A stretch of DNA of 64,000 nucleotides from Arthrobacter sp. B2a2-09 (GTDB lineage: Bacteria > Actinomycetota > Actinomycetes > Actinomycetales > Micrococcaceae), in NCBI RefSeq assembly GCF_027587375.1, contig NZ_JAMXIC010000001.1, forward strand, positions 389,441 to 453,440, written 5' to 3'. The first letter of the stretch is position 1. Each line of letters begins with the position of its first letter. Position numbers and translations under genes: made by a program. The notes beneath the pieces are model-generated. The model saw only the letters and a list, made by a program, of their open reading frames with translations, made no database searches and was not told the DNA's origin. Shown here piece by piece: positions 50,428-60,709 of the stretch.

Positions 50428-51626
50428 TAGTGGCCAACCGAGTCCAGGGTTGCCGGGATGCTGTCCAGGTAACCCCGAAGGTTCCGGGCGGTCTCAGCGA
50501 CGGAGTCACCGCCGAACTTCTCAGCAACAGCCTCGGCCAACACGAGGGCCACCATGGCCTCGGCCACGACACCCGCCGCCGGAACGGCACAGACGTCGGA
50601 GCGCTGGTGGTGCGCCTTGGCGGGCTCACCGGTGCTGACGTCAATGGTCTTCAATGCGCGCGGGACGGTGGCGATGGGCTTCATGGCGGCGCGGACACGC
50701 AGGACTTCGCCGATACTCATGCCACCTTCAATGCCGCCGGCACGGTTGGTCTTGCGGACGATCCGGCCGGTCTCATCCTTGACGATTTCATCGTGCGCGG
50801 CGGAGCCACGGCGGGCCGCGGTCAGGAAGCCATCGCCCACTTCGACGCCCTTGATCGCCTGGATGCCCATCAGGGCAGCAGCCAGGCGGGAGTCGAGGCG
50901 ACGGTCCCAGTGCACGTAGCTTCCAAGTCCCGGCGGAAGACCGTAGGCCAAAACTTCGACTACACCACCGAGAGTCTCGCCTTCCTTGTGTGCCGCGTCG
51001 ACCTCGGCCACCATGGCGTCCGAGGTCTCCCGATCGAAGCAACGCAAAGGATCGGCGTCGAGGGCCAGAACGTCGGACGGGACGGGTAGCGGACGGCCCT
51101 CGGGCACGGTCACACTCGCGATGGAAACGGTGTGGCTCACGAGCTCGATGCCAAGCTGCTTCAGGAATTGCGATGCTACGGTACCCAACGCGACACGCGT
51201 GGCGGTTTCCCGGGCGCTGGCGCGTTCCAGGACAGGGCGGGCCTCAGGGAATCCGTATTTCTGCATGCCCGTGAAGTCTGCATGGCCGGGACGCGGACGA
51301 GTCAACGGCGCGTTGCGGGCTTGGTCTGCGAGAACCGCGGGGTCTACCGGGTCGGCAGACATGATCTGCTCCCATTTGGGCCATTCGGTGTTGCCGATTT
51401 GGATGGCGACGGGGCCGCCCTGCGTCACGCCGTGCCTGACGCCACCAAGGATGCTTACTTCGTCCTGCTCGAACTTCATCCGGGCGCCGCGGCCGTAGCC
51501 GAGACGGCGACGCGCCAAGGCGTCACGGATTTCCCCGCTGGTGAGTTCCACACCGGCGGGGACGCCTTCAACAATTCCGAGCAGTGCCGGGCCATGGGAT
51601 TCACCGGCAGTCAACCAACGCAACAT
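50427..51626 (-). CDS. aroC: Chorismate synthase
   Basis: 399 residues. [21 protein letters not shown] is the family opening, and [33 protein letters not shown] holds the FMN/EPSP site. Final common step to aromatic amino acids. Shares one base with aroK. Confidence 0.98.
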
Positions 51627-51652
51627 ATATCCAATCCTGCCATGTAAGGCCC

Positions 51653-52561
51653 TTAGTAGACCCGCCGGGGAAGCCCGACTGAGTCACACATCACATCTAT
51701 GACATCGGCGGTGACGTCAGCTCCGGAAAACAAACGGATTTGTTCCACGGCTTGATAGAGCAACATCTCCAGCCCCGGAACCACCACTCCGCCCCGCGAA
51801 TGCCATGCTTCGGCAATGCGGCTGGGCCAAGGATCGTAGGCGACGTCGAGCAGGACACCCCAGACATCGTCGGGAAGCCTGTCGCCGTTGGGAGGCCTGT
51901 CATCGTCCGGAAGCTTGTCGCCGTCGGGAAGCAGCTCGAGCTGCGCTGCAATGCCGTCCGCCGCCCGCGGCGGAAGCGTGGAGATCACCAGACCGGCCCC
52001 TGCCATGCCTTCAGCAGCTTCGGCCAGCGGCCGGAGGTGAATGGAAAGCCCGACGGCGGCTGCCGCGGCTTTCGCCTCGGCGGCCCGTCCGGCGTCGCGC
52101 ACGAAGACGTCAACGTGTTTCGAACCGAGCTCCCGGAGCGCCGCAATAGCAGCTGCGGATGTCCCGCCGCCGCCAAGAATCGCGGAGTTCGGCCGCTCCG
52201 TTACTCCTGCATTCCTTACGGCTTCAACGATGCCGGCCACATCCGTGTTGTGGCCGACCCTCCGCACGCCCTGCTCGGTGGCTTCAAACGCTACCGTGTT
52301 GATGACACCCAAGTGCGCGCCGGCCCCTCGGACCTCGTCGACTTCGTCCACCATTGCGGTTTTGAGGGGCATGGTGACGGACAAACCGCACCAGTTGTCC
52401 CCGGCCTCAAGGCCCGCCATGAAGGCCGGGAGCCGCTCAACTGTTACGTCGATCGCCGAGTATTCGATGTCGAGCCCAAGCTTCGCGTACGCGGCGCGAT
52501 GGAGTGCTGGTGACTTCGAGTGACTGATGGGGTGCCCCAGGACGGCAGCACGTCTACTCAC
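51653..52561 (-). CDS. aroE: Shikimate dehydrogenase (NADP+)
   Basis: 302 residues. [26 protein letters not shown] is the substrate-binding start, with [15 protein letters not shown] (catalytic Lys) and a nucleotide-binding [18 protein letters not shown] 52561 is chosen, overlapping the mltG stop, with GGGA upstream. Odd: a hexapeptide repeat ([22 protein letters not shown]) is inserted before the DVAYDPWPS block, encoded by 18-bp tandem repeats at 51872-51925. The insertion lies in a surface region and should not stop catalysis. Confidence 0.95.
   Translation of the reverse strand: MSRRAAVLGHPISHSKSPALHRAAYAKLGLDIEYSAIDVTVERLPAFMAGLEAGDNWCGLSVTMPLKTAMVDEVDEVRGAGAHLGVINTVAFEATEQGVRRVGHNTDVAGIVEAVRNAGVTERPNSAILGGGGTSAAAIAALRELGSKHVDVFVRDAGRAAEAKAAAAAVGLSIHLRPLAEAAEGMAGAGLVISTLPPRAADGIAAQLELLPDGDKLPDDDRPPNGDRLPDDVWGVLLDVAYDPWPSRIAEAWHSRGGVVVPGLEMLLYQAVEQIRLFSGADVTADVIDVMCDSVGLPRRVY
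51872..51925. repeat. 18-bp tandem repeat (3 units) inside aroE
   Basis: Units begin at 51872, 51890 and 51908 and follow the pattern GGGAAGCCTGTCGCCGTC with a few changes. In frame; gives an Asp/Pro-rich hexapeptide repeat. Confidence 0.85.
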
Positions 52562-54195
52562 ACGCACCGTCCCGCGTTGGCCGCACACCACGCGTTGTAT
52601 TGGTCAACGTACTTGAGGTGTTCTGCCAGCGTGCTGGAGAACTTGGTTTCCTTGGTGTCGAGGTTGATGGTCACCCAGTAGAGGTAAGTGTTGGCTGTCG
52701 GCTTGGCGGCTGCATCGATGGCCGTCTTGCCGGGTGAACCAATAGGGCCAACCGGAAGGCCTACGTTGGCGTACGTGTTGTAGGGGTTGCTCTTGTCAGC
52801 CTTCTGGGCATCGGTCAGGTGGAGGGTCTTGGTACCCAGGCCGTAGGTAACGGTGGCATCCGACTGGATGAGCCCGTTCGTCTCGGTGTTGCCCGGCTTG
52901 AGCCTGTTGAAGATGGCACCAGCCACGTTGCCGTAGTCGGCCTGGCCACCTTCAGCCTGCACGATGCTGGCCACCGTGATGGTTTGGTACTGCTTGGCGG
53001 GATCCGTGACGCCCTGGGCCTTGAGCTCGTCGGTGGTGGCCGTGACGAGCTTCTGGAGGATGTCCTTCGCCGAGGTTCCAAGGGGGAATCGGTACTCCCC
53101 CGGTGCCAGGAAGCCTTCGAGGTTCTTTGCCGGGGCCGGGACGCCGAACTGGGCCGGTGAGTCGCTGAGGGCCTTTAAGTCGGACAAAGGTATGCCCGAA
53201 CCCTTGGCGATCGCATCAAGGGATTCACCGATGCGCAATCCCGCACTCAGCGCGAAGTACATGACCTTGGAGGAATCCTTGCCGAGGAGCACATTCACCG
53301 CATCGGAGTTGTTCATTTCCGTACGGAAGGTGAAATCACCCGGTGAGAGTTCACCACCGGCGGCTGTGAATGCCGCCAGGAAAGAGTCGGCGTTGGCGAT
53401 GACGTGCTGGCTCTGAAGGTTGGTCGCGACCAGTTTGGGGCCGGAACCAGGGGCAACGGTGACAGTGACGGAACCCGTACCGGGGCCAGGGTAGTCGCTG
53501 ACCTTGTCCATGCCGAGCAATGGCTTCAGGAACTGCGCGCCAATGGTGACCGCAGCGACGAATACCGTGAGGGTGAGCAGGAGCGCGAGAAGACGACGAC
53601 GCCTGCGGACCTTCTTCGATGCCTTTGGCACGGGCGTGGCGGCCGCCATGAGTTCATGGGGCTCGTGCTCGTCGTGGACTTCGTAGTCGAAGTGGGGATC
53701 GTGGTGCTCAAAACCTTCGTCATGGGCGTGCAGCTCGTGGAACTCGTCACCGTGTGCGACGTCGTAGCTGTGAACAGCCTCATCGTGCAAAGCATCGTGC
53801 TGGTGTGCGGCGTCGTGCTCCGCGGTGTCAGGGTGCACGGCGTCATAGTGAGCAGCGTCGAAGGGCAGCGGTGTGTCAGGGTGCTGAGCCTCTTCAGGCG
53901 AAGCACCGTGCTCCTGCAGGTCCGCTTCGGGCTGAACCGTTTCGCTCTGAACACCGTCCTCGTAGAGGCCAGCGTGGGTGCTCGTTTCCGGGGCCGCCGG
54001 AGCATAGTCCGGGACATATGCGGGCTGCGGCTTCGGGACTGCGACGGGTTCAAAGTGGACAGGCACAGGTGGTGGCAATACCTCCTGGTTCTGCGTCTCC
54101 AGGAAGCGTTCCCTGGCACGGATTTCACGACGAGTCAGAGGCCGGGTACGGTCTACTGCTCCGTCGTTGGAGGGGTCGTTGTTGACCGGGCTCAC
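52558..54195 (-). CDS. mltG: Endolytic murein transglycosylase MltG with a His/Asp-rich N-terminal extension
   Basis: 545 residues. N-terminal 1-200 is cytoplasmic: Pro-rich, then an unusual region rich in His and Asp/Glu at about residues 105-182 (many HD, HE and HDAAHQHD-like pairs). One membrane span follows (LLALLLTLTVFVAAVTIGAQF, about 200-223), then the YceG-like catalytic domain with the conserved ASIVQAEGGQADYGNVAGAIFNRL (catalytic Glu) and QSDATVTYGLG. It cleaves nascent glycan strands and may set their length. Four-base overlaps couple it to ruvX and aroE. Confidence 0.95.
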   Translation of the reverse strand: MSPVNNDPSNDGAVDRTRPLTRREIRARERFLETQNQEVLPPPVPVHFEPVAVPKPQPAYVPDYAPAAPETSTHAGLYEDGVQSETVQPEADLQEHGASPEEAQHPDTPLPFDAAHYDAVHPDTAEHDAAHQHDALHDEAVHSYDVAHGDEFHELHAHDEGFEHHDPHFDYEVHDEHEPHELMAAATPVPKASKKVRRRRRLLALLLTLTVFVAAVTIGAQFLKPLLGMDKVSDYPGPGTGSVTVTVAPGSGPKLVATNLQSQHVIANADSFLAAFTAAGGELSPGDFTFRTEMNNSDAVNVLLGKDSSKVMYFALSAGLRIGESLDAIAKGSGIPLSDLKALSDSPAQFGVPAPAKNLEGFLAPGEYRFPLGTSAKDILQKLVTATTDELKAQGVTDPAKQYQTITVASIVQAEGGQADYGNVAGAIFNRLKPGNTETNGLIQSDATVTYGLGTKTLHLTDAQKADKSNPYNTYANVGLPVGPIGSPGKTAIDAAAKPTANTYLYWVTINLDTKETKFSSTLAEHLKYVDQYNAWCAANAGRCV

Positions 54196-54782
54196 AATTG
54201 TCTTCCCCTCGTTGGAGAGTGTGGATCAATGCCGGAGGCCGGCAGCGGCGCACTGGCACCGTCAATGTGTTGGGATGGCATCGGCGCCTGCACGCGCCTG
54301 CCCACATCCGCACCTCTGGCTTTTTGCATGTCGATCGCGTGCTGCAGAATTCCGGCAGCGGCAACCTGATCCACTACTTTACGATGATCCTTGCTGCTCA
54401 TGCCAGCTTCATGGAGATTGCGGTGGGCCGTCACGGTACTGAGCCGCTCGTCCACCATGTTGACTGGAACGTCGAGTCCACGGCGATTCAAGTGGGCTGC
54501 CAGCAACTCCGCGTAGTCGGTAGCCATGACCGCAGACGCGTGTTCCTCACCCTTCATGGTGCGCGGCAGCCCGACGAAGATCTGGACTACGCCGAGCTCC
54601 GCGACCTGCCGGACAATGACCCCGATGTCGGAATTCTTCTTGGCGTCCCGGCTCACCGTCTTGAACGGCGTGGCCAGGATCCCGTCCGGATCGCAGATGG
54701 CAACTCCCACGCGGACGGTGCCGACGTCTACCCCCAGTTTGATGCCCCGGGGGTAGTCGTCGTTGCTCGCAATCGCCTCCAA
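54192..54782 (-). CDS. ruvX: Putative pre-16S rRNA nuclease / RuvX (YqgF)
   Basis: 196 residues. RNase-H-like fold with LGVDVGTVRVGVAICDPDGILA (first Asp), VGLPRTMKGEE and the C-terminal DERLSTVTAHRNLHEAG motif. YqgF takes part in rRNA 5' processing and was once proposed as a Holliday junction resolvase. The C-terminal 40 residues are longer than in E. coli and low in structure. It starts 2 bases before the end of alaS. Confidence 0.94.
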   Translation of the reverse strand: MEAIASNDDYPRGIKLGVDVGTVRVGVAICDPDGILATPFKTVSRDAKKNSDIGVIVRQVAELGVVQIFVGLPRTMKGEEHASAVMATDYAELLAAHLNRRGLDVPVNMVDERLSTVTAHRNLHEAGMSSKDHRKVVDQVAAAGILQHAIDMQKARGADVGRRVQAPMPSQHIDGASAPLPASGIDPHSPTRGRQL

Positions 54783-54784
54783 AA

Positions 54785-57463
54785 TCAGCGCTTGGCGATC
54801 GCGTCCACAACGGCCGCAAGGGCCGGTGCGATCTTCGCGGCGTCGGTTCCGCCGCCTTGGGCGACATCGTCCTTGCCGCCGCCGCCACCACCGAGGATTC
54901 CTGCAGCCACCCGGACGAGGGCGCCTGCTTTGACGCCCGCTTCACGCGCGGCCTCGTTGGTGGCCACGATGATGACGGGACGGTCGTTGCTGACACCGGC
55001 CACGGCAACCGTGGAAGCGTCGGAGCCAAGCCGGTTGCGGAGGTCCATGGCTAGGCTGCGGAGGTCGTCCGCTCCCCCGACCTGGCCGGCGTCGTGCGCC
55101 ACCACCCGGACGCCCGCGGCATCCCGGGCCGTGGCAACGAGGTTCGCAGCCGCTGCGGTCAGCTGTTCCTTGCGGAGGCGGTCGAGTTCCTTCTCCGTCG
55201 CCTTGAGCTTGGCCAGGGTGCTGGAGATCCGGTCTGCCAACTGGCCCGACGGGACCTTAAGCATCTCCGTGAGCTCGGTGACCAGGGCGCGCTCGGCTGC
55301 GAGATGCCGGAAGGCGTCAAGGCCGACGAAGGCTTCCACGCGGCGGTTTCCCGATCCGACAGACTGTTCGCCGAGAAGCGACAGGCTCCCGATGAGGGAA
55401 GTGTTGGCCACATGGGTGCCGCCGCAAAGTTCGCGGGACCACGCGCCGTCGATCTCCACAACGCGGACTTCGCTACCGTAGTTCTCGCCGAACAGGGCCA
55501 TGGCGCCGAGTGCCTTCGCCTCTGCGAGGCCCATGACCTTGGTGTCCACTTGGAAGTTGTTGCGGATGGCGATGTTCGAGACCTCTTCGATCTCGGACTT
55601 CGTGGCAACACTCAGCCCTTCGCCCCAGGCGAAGTCGAAGCGCAGGTAACCGGCCTTGTTGAAGGATCCACGCTGGGTGGCTTCCGGGCCGAGGATCTGG
55701 TGCAGGGCGGCGTGCACGATGTGCGTGCCCGTGTGAGCCTGCTCTGCGGCGTGGCGGCGTTCGCGGTCGACGGCGGCGCGCACCAAAGCGTCCGAGGCGA
55801 TCTCGCCTTCGCGGACGATCGCCTTGTGGACGCTCAGGCCCTTCACGGGGCGCTGGACGTCGAGGACCTCGACGACGAATCCGTCACCGGTGATGAGGCC
55901 CTTGTCGGCGGACTGGCCACCGGCCTCAGCGTAAAACGGCGTCTCGTTCAACACGAGTTCGATTTCGTCGCCCGTTGAAGCGTGGGCAACACGCCGGCCC
56001 GAGCTGACGATGCCACGAACACGGGCCTCGCCTTCCAGCTCGCTGTAGCCGGTAAAGACGGTCTCGCCCTCGGCCAGGAGCTCCTGGAAGGCTGAGACAT
56101 CGGCGTGTCCACCCTTCTTGGACTTGGCATCTGCCTGGGCGCGCTGGCGCTGTTCAAGCATGAGGCTGCGGAATTCTGCTTCATCAACCTTCAGGCCGGC
56201 TTCCTCGGCCATTTCGAGGGTCAGATCGATCGGGAATCCGTAGGTGTCGTGCAGGGCGAAGGCATCTTCGCCGGACAGCGGCTTTCCGGCGGCCTTGGAG
56301 AGCTCCACGGCTTCCTCAAGGCGCGCGGTGCCGGAGGCGATGGTTCGCAGGAAGGCTTTTTCTTCGGCATAGGCGATGCGGCTGATGCGGTCGAAGTCGG
56401 TCTCCACGATGGGGTAAACGCCCTTCATGGCGTCGCGGGAAGCCGGAAGCAATTGCGGGAGGCAAGCTTCTTCGACCCCGAGGAGGCGCATGGCGCGGAC
56501 GGCACGGCGGATGAGCCGGCGCAGGACGTAGCCGCGGCCTTCGTTGGAGGGGGACACGCCGTCGGAAATCAGCATAAGCGCGGAACGGATGTGGTCGGCC
56601 ACAACGCGCATGCGGACATCGTCCGTATGGTGCGGGTCGTCAGCGGACTCGGCAGAGGTGTATTCCTTGCCCGAGAGCGCAGACGCCTTGTCGATGACGG
56701 GACGGACCTGGTCCGTCTCGTACATGTTGTCGACGTCCTGCAGGATCATCGCGAGGCGCTCCATGCCGAGCCCTGTGTCGATGTTCTTCTTGGGCAGCTC
56801 GCCGACGATGTCGAAGTCCACCTTCGAGCGGACGTTCTCGATCTGGTACTGCATGAACACAAGGTTCCAGATCTCGACGTAGCGTGTTTCGTCCGCGATG
56901 GGACCACCCTCAGCGCCGTACGACGGACCGCGGTCGTAGTAAATCTCCGAGCAGGGGCCGGCCGGGCCCGGCTGGCCCGTGGACCAGTAGTTGTCGGCTT
57001 TGCCCATGCGCTGGATGCGCTCGGAGGGAATGCCGGTGTTCTTGAGCCAGAGTTCCTTGGCTTCGTCGTCCTCTTCGTAGACCGTCACCCAGAGACGCTC
57101 AACGTCGAGCCCGTAGCCGCCGTCGTCGACGCTCTTGGTGAGCAACTCGAAGGCGAACTTGATGGCGTCTTCCTTGAAGTAATCCCCGAAGGAGAAGTTG
57201 CCGCACATCTGGAAGAACGTCCCGTGGCGGGCGGTCTTGCCCACTTCCTCGATGTCGCCGGTACGGATGACCTTCTGGACACTCGTGGCGCGCTTGAAGG
57301 GCGGCTCCTCGCGGGCAGTCAGGTAAGGAATGAAGGGAACCATGCCGGCCACAGTGAAGAGCAGGGAGGGGTCGCTGGATACGAGCGACGCTGAGGGAAC
57401 GGCGGTATGGCCCTTGCTGACAAAAAAGTCCACCCAGCGTTTGGTGATCTCCTGCGACTTCAT
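54785..57463 (-). CDS. alaS: Alanine--tRNA ligase
   Basis: 892 residues. Class II core with FFVSKGHTAVPSASLVSSDPSLLF, the editing domain with zinc-binding AHTGTHIVHAALHQIL and CGGTHVANTSLIG, and the C-terminal coiled-coil and DHHA1-like region ending GGGGGGKDDVAQGGG. ATG 57463 gives the normal start MKSQEITKRWVDFF; the ORF continues to 57583. First of the alaS-ruvX-mltG-aro series. Confidence 0.97.
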   Translation of the reverse strand: MKSQEITKRWVDFFVSKGHTAVPSASLVSSDPSLLFTVAGMVPFIPYLTAREEPPFKRATSVQKVIRTGDIEEVGKTARHGTFFQMCGNFSFGDYFKEDAIKFAFELLTKSVDDGGYGLDVERLWVTVYEEDDEAKELWLKNTGIPSERIQRMGKADNYWSTGQPGPAGPCSEIYYDRGPSYGAEGGPIADETRYVEIWNLVFMQYQIENVRSKVDFDIVGELPKKNIDTGLGMERLAMILQDVDNMYETDQVRPVIDKASALSGKEYTSAESADDPHHTDDVRMRVVADHIRSALMLISDGVSPSNEGRGYVLRRLIRRAVRAMRLLGVEEACLPQLLPASRDAMKGVYPIVETDFDRISRIAYAEEKAFLRTIASGTARLEEAVELSKAAGKPLSGEDAFALHDTYGFPIDLTLEMAEEAGLKVDEAEFRSLMLEQRQRAQADAKSKKGGHADVSAFQELLAEGETVFTGYSELEGEARVRGIVSSGRRVAHASTGDEIELVLNETPFYAEAGGQSADKGLITGDGFVVEVLDVQRPVKGLSVHKAIVREGEIASDALVRAAVDRERRHAAEQAHTGTHIVHAALHQILGPEATQRGSFNKAGYLRFDFAWGEGLSVATKSEIEEVSNIAIRNNFQVDTKVMGLAEAKALGAMALFGENYGSEVRVVEIDGAWSRELCGGTHVANTSLIGSLSLLGEQSVGSGNRRVEAFVGLDAFRHLAAERALVTELTEMLKVPSGQLADRISSTLAKLKATEKELDRLRKEQLTAAAANLVATARDAAGVRVVAHDAGQVGGADDLRSLAMDLRNRLGSDASTVAVAGVSNDRPVIIVATNEAAREAGVKAGALVRVAAGILGGGGGGKDDVAQGGGTDAAKIAPALAAVVDAIAKR

Positions 57464-57598
57464 TAGCTGATTACTTACCCTTCTCAATTCACTGCACATG
57501 AGTTTGTGCGCGGTTCTGGCATCTGCCATTGCCGCAGCTTCTAATTCTGCCCTGTTGACGGCCGCTTGGGCGAACCGCGGCAAGTTGTACCGCGGCCG

Positions 57599-57829
57599 CT
57601 AACGGCTTCCGGCGTCGGACTCCACAATGCCGAGCGCGGCCTTGAGGTCGACTTCGCGTTCATTCATTCCGGCGCGCACGGCGTCGGCGAAGTCGTACAC
57701 GCCGTCGGCCAGCCGCGCTACGGCGCGGTTCAGGCCGTCGGGACCAATATTGGCCTGTGCTTGGGTGATCTTGCGGAAGGCGATGACTCCGATTGCCACG
57801 CCGATCCCCATCCAGACAATTCTTTTCAC
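57599..57829 (-). CDS. Small single-span membrane protein
   Basis: 76 residues from GTG 57829 (AGGA upstream). A single span KRIVWMGIGVAIGVIAFRKI and a soluble tail NIGPDGLNRAVARLADGVYDFADAVRAGMNERE. Such a protein occurs between the DUF948 gene and alaS in many actinobacteria; function unknown. Confidence 0.8.
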   Translation of the reverse strand: MKRIVWMGIGVAIGVIAFRKITQAQANIGPDGLNRAVARLADGVYDFADAVRAGMNEREVDLKAALGIVESDAGSR

Positions 57830-57869
57830 AGTGTTCCTGACATACGAAGGCCTTGACTTACGAACGGAT

Positions 57870-58244
57870 TCAGCGGCTGCGGCGGCCGCTGCCCGATTTG
57901 CGGCGGGCGGCAAAAGCCGAGCGCACGCCGTAGCTAAACGCTGCCACCTTGATGAGCGGCGAACCGACCGTTGCGGCTACCAGCGAGGACAAGGCAGAGA
58001 TGTTGGCGGAGGCGTCGGAAACGTTGGAGGTGATGCCATCCACCTTTTTAAGCTGCTGGTTTGTGGTGGAAACCGTCGCCGTGACCTCGTCCATCAGGGG
58101 CGTCGCCCCGTCACTCAAGGAGCGGATGGAGGTGCGGACTTCATCGAAGACGCGCCCGAGTTTGAGGATCGGCACAGCCAACAGCACCACAAGGAGCGCG
58201 AAAACTCCGGCCGCGATCAGGCCTGCAATATCGCCACCAGTCAT
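57870..58244 (-). CDS. DUF948 domain-containing membrane protein
   Basis: 124 residues. GGDIAGLIAAGVFALLVVLLAVPILKLGRVFDEV is the N-terminal span of DUF948, followed by a helical region with a TxxLMDEVTATVSTTNQQLKKVDGI heptad-like pattern. The family is of unknown function and found near the cell envelope. ATG 58244 is preferred, with AGGAG ten bases upstream, over the one at 58250 that lies too close to it. Confidence 0.88.
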   Translation of the reverse strand: MTGGDIAGLIAAGVFALLVVLLAVPILKLGRVFDEVRTSIRSLSDGATPLMDEVTATVSTTNQQLKKVDGITSNVSDASANISALSSLVAATVGSPLIKVAAFSYGVRSAFAARRKSGSGRRSR

Positions 58245-58340
58245 GGACACTCATCTCCTAGCATTTGTTGCGTTGCGGTTGGTACGCCATGTGGTTCTAC
58301 ACGGCACCCCCGGCGTGGCTTCCCCAAGTACCTTACATAC

Positions 58341-58370
58341 AAAAAAGCCCGCGGCGCGTGCCACGGGCTT
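58341..58370. terminator. Bidirectional terminator after rpsD
   Basis: GCCCG and CGGGC arms with a GC-rich loop lie between six A and a TTCTTT tract, so on either strand the hairpin is followed by a T-rich run (TTTTTT on the minus strand, after rpsD). Confidence 0.85.
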
Positions 58371-58392
58371 CTTTGTATGCGCCTGCTGGAAA

Positions 58393-59013
58393 TTAGCGAG
58401 CGTAGAATTCGACCACGAGCTGCTCTTCGCAGGTCACGGGGACCTCAGAGCGCTTCGGGCGACGAACCAGGCGTGCCTGCAGGGCGTCAATCTTGACGTC
58501 CAGGTAAGCCGGAACGACGTTCAGGACGTGTGCACCGGCAGCTGCAACCTGGAACGGAGCCATGACTTCGCTGCGGCTGTGAACGTGGATGAGCTGGCCC
58601 TCAGCAACGCGGAACGACGGGCGGTCCACGCGGATGCCGTCAACGAGGATGTGGCGGTGCACAACCAGCTGGCGGGCCTGGGCGATGGTGCGGGCAAAGC
58701 CAGCACGCAGCACGAGGGCGTCGAGACGCATTTCGAGCAGTTCGATCAGGTTTTCACCGGTGAGGCCCTTGGTGCGGCGTGCTTCTTCGAAGGCACGGGT
58801 CATCTGGGCTTCGCGGATGCCGTACTGGGCGCGCAGACGCTGCTTTTCGCGCAGACGTACAGCGTAGTCAGAGTCCTGCTTCTTGCGGGCACGGCCATGC
58901 TCACCGGGGCCGTACGGACGGCGCTCCATGTACTTGGCGGCCTTGGGAGTCAGAGCGATGCCGAGTGCACGCGAAAGGCGTGCGGTACGGCGAGCACGAG
59001 TGTTGTTAGCCAC
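58393..59013 (-). CDS. rpsD: 30S ribosomal protein S4
   Basis: 206 residues. Begins MANNTRARRTARLSRALG and has the S4 RNA-binding block RLDALVLRAGFARTIAQARQLVVHRHILVDGIRVDRPS. The N-terminal zinc-binding Cys residues of many S4 proteins are absent (zinc-free type), as usual in this group. It nucleates small-subunit assembly. It stands alone here rather than in an alpha operon. GTG start with GGAAGGA upstream. Confidence 0.98.
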   Translation of the reverse strand: MANNTRARRTARLSRALGIALTPKAAKYMERRPYGPGEHGRARKKQDSDYAVRLREKQRLRAQYGIREAQMTRAFEEARRTKGLTGENLIELLEMRLDALVLRAGFARTIAQARQLVVHRHILVDGIRVDRPSFRVAEGQLIHVHSRSEVMAPFQVAAAGAHVLNVVPAYLDVKIDALQARLVRRPKRSEVPVTCEEQLVVEFYAR

Positions 59014-59183
59014 TTGTGTCCTTCCAATATCTGCGGTGTGTCAGTGTTACTGGCCTCCATGAGGGAGAGCATCGGCCAACCGCTGCCTTTTGCTACGGGG
59101 CGCAGGGCACAGCATCGAAACCTGGATTTTGATGGATTGCGCGCCTGTGCCTTGCCAGACAAGCATCTAGCCTACCATGACGC

Positions 59184-60668
59184 CTACTTGCCCCGGATGA
59201 TCCTGCGTAGCCGCTCGAGCCTGGGAGCAATATCCCGTTCAGCACCGTTTGCCGTGGGCTCGTAGTAGTCCCTGCCGACCAAATCATCCGGCGCGTACTG
59301 CTGGGTGGCCACGCCATGCGGAGCATCGTGGGCGTACTTGTAGCCTTGGCCGTGGCCAAGGCCTTTCGCTCCCTGGTAGTGCGCATCCCGCAAGTGCGCC
59401 GGAATCCCTATCCCCATCCCTGCACGCACATCGGCGATGGCCTTGTTGATGCCCATATAGGCGGCATTGGACTTGGGCGCCGTCGCCAGATGCACCACGG
59501 CTTCGGCGAGGATGATACGGCCCTCGGGCATGCCGATCAACTGCACTGCCTGGGCCGCGGCGACGGCGGTCTGCAGCGCCGTGGGATCTGCCATACCGAT
59601 GTCCTCGGCAGCCGAAATGACGATCCGGCGGGCCACGAAGCGCGGGTCCTCGCCGGCTTCGAGCATGCGGGCCAGGTAGTGGAGGGCCGCGTCGACATCT
59701 GAGCCGCGGATCGACTTGATGAACGCACTGGCGACGTCGTAGTGCTGGTCGCCGGCGCGGTCGTATCGAACGGCGGCCACATCCAGGGCCCGCTCGGTAT
59801 GGCGGAGCTCGACGACGACCGGAGCCTCGGGGGCGCCGTCGCCCGCGAGCCCTTCCTCTCTGGAAGCGTCTTCGGAAGGGTCGCCGCCGTCGTTGTTGCG
59901 GTCTCCGTAGGCCACCCCCGCAGCGGCCTCAAGGGCCGTCAGCGCACGGCGGGCATCTCCCCCGGACAATCGGACCAAGTGTTCGAGGGCTTCCGGGGTG
60001 AGCTCCACTCCCCCTGCCAGGCCGCGGGCGTCGGCAACGGCCCGTTGCAGTAGCCCCTCGATGTCACGGTCGGTGAGCGGCTTGAGGGTAAGCAACAACG
60101 AGCGCGAAAGCAGCGGCGAGACCACCGAGAAGGAGGGGTTTTCCGTGGTGGCCGCGACCAGGACCACCCAGCCCTTCTCGACTCCAGGAAGGAGGGCATC
60201 CTGTTGGGCTTTGTTGAAACGGTGGATCTCATCGAGGAACAGCACGGTAGTGGTCCGGTAGAGATCCCGGGCGGTCAAGGCATTTTCCATGACCAGGCGG
60301 ACATCCTTGACGCCCGCAGTAATAGCGGACAGTTCAACGAACTTCCGGCCCGGTCCGCGGGCGATGACGTGCGCGAGCGTCGTCTTGCCCGTGCCCGGGG
60401 GTCCCCACAAGATGACCGAGCTCGGACCCGCAGGACCGGCGGCGTCGGCCCCTGCGGCGAGCTGCCGCAAAGGAGAGCCTTGGCCCAGCAAATGCTGCTG
60501 GCCCACAACGTCGTCGAGCGTCCGGGGCCTCATGCGGACAGCCAAAGGGCTCCGCGGCGACGCCGGACGTACTGTGCCCGCACGTCCATCACTGGAACGG
60601 TCCGAATCCGCCGCCTGGCTGCCGGCGTCGTCGTCGTTGTCCGCGTCGGCACCAAAGAGATCTTCCAC
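59184..60668 (-). CDS. rarA: Replication-associated recombination protein A (RarA/MgsA)
   Basis: 494 residues. AAA+ core: Walker [10 protein letters not shown] (residues 89-97), Walker [21 protein letters not shown], sensor [10 protein letters not shown], then the MgsA C-terminal tetramerisation domain ([40 protein letters not shown]). It acts at stalled replication forks. It has a 30-residue acidic N-terminal extension (DADNDDDAG) and an acidic loop around residue 255. Same strand and upstream of rpsD. Confidence 0.96.
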   Translation of the reverse strand: MEDLFGADADNDDDAGSQAADSDRSSDGRAGTVRPASPRSPLAVRMRPRTLDDVVGQQHLLGQGSPLRQLAAGADAAGPAGPSSVILWGPPGTGKTTLAHVIARGPGRKFVELSAITAGVKDVRLVMENALTARDLYRTTTVLFLDEIHRFNKAQQDALLPGVEKGWVVLVAATTENPSFSVVSPLLSRSLLLTLKPLTDRDIEGLLQRAVADARGLAGGVELTPEALEHLVRLSGGDARRALTALEAAAGVAYGDRNNDGGDPSEDASREEGLAGDGAPEAPVVVELRHTERALDVAAVRYDRAGDQHYDVASAFIKSIRGSDVDAALHYLARMLEAGEDPRFVARRIVISAAEDIGMADPTALQTAVAAAQAVQLIGMPEGRIILAEAVVHLATAPKSNAAYMGINKAIADVRAGMGIGIPAHLRDAHYQGAKGLGHGQGYKYAHDAPHGVATQQYAPDDLVGRDYYEPTANGAERDIAPRLERLRRIIRGK

Positions 60669-60709
60669 ATGGATAGGCTACTCATGAATCCAGCGAAGGA
60701 GACATCGAC

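Noticed and set aside
56105..57394. Long plus-strand open frame opposite alaS
   Set aside because: Antisense shadow; alaS motifs are unmistakable on the other strand.
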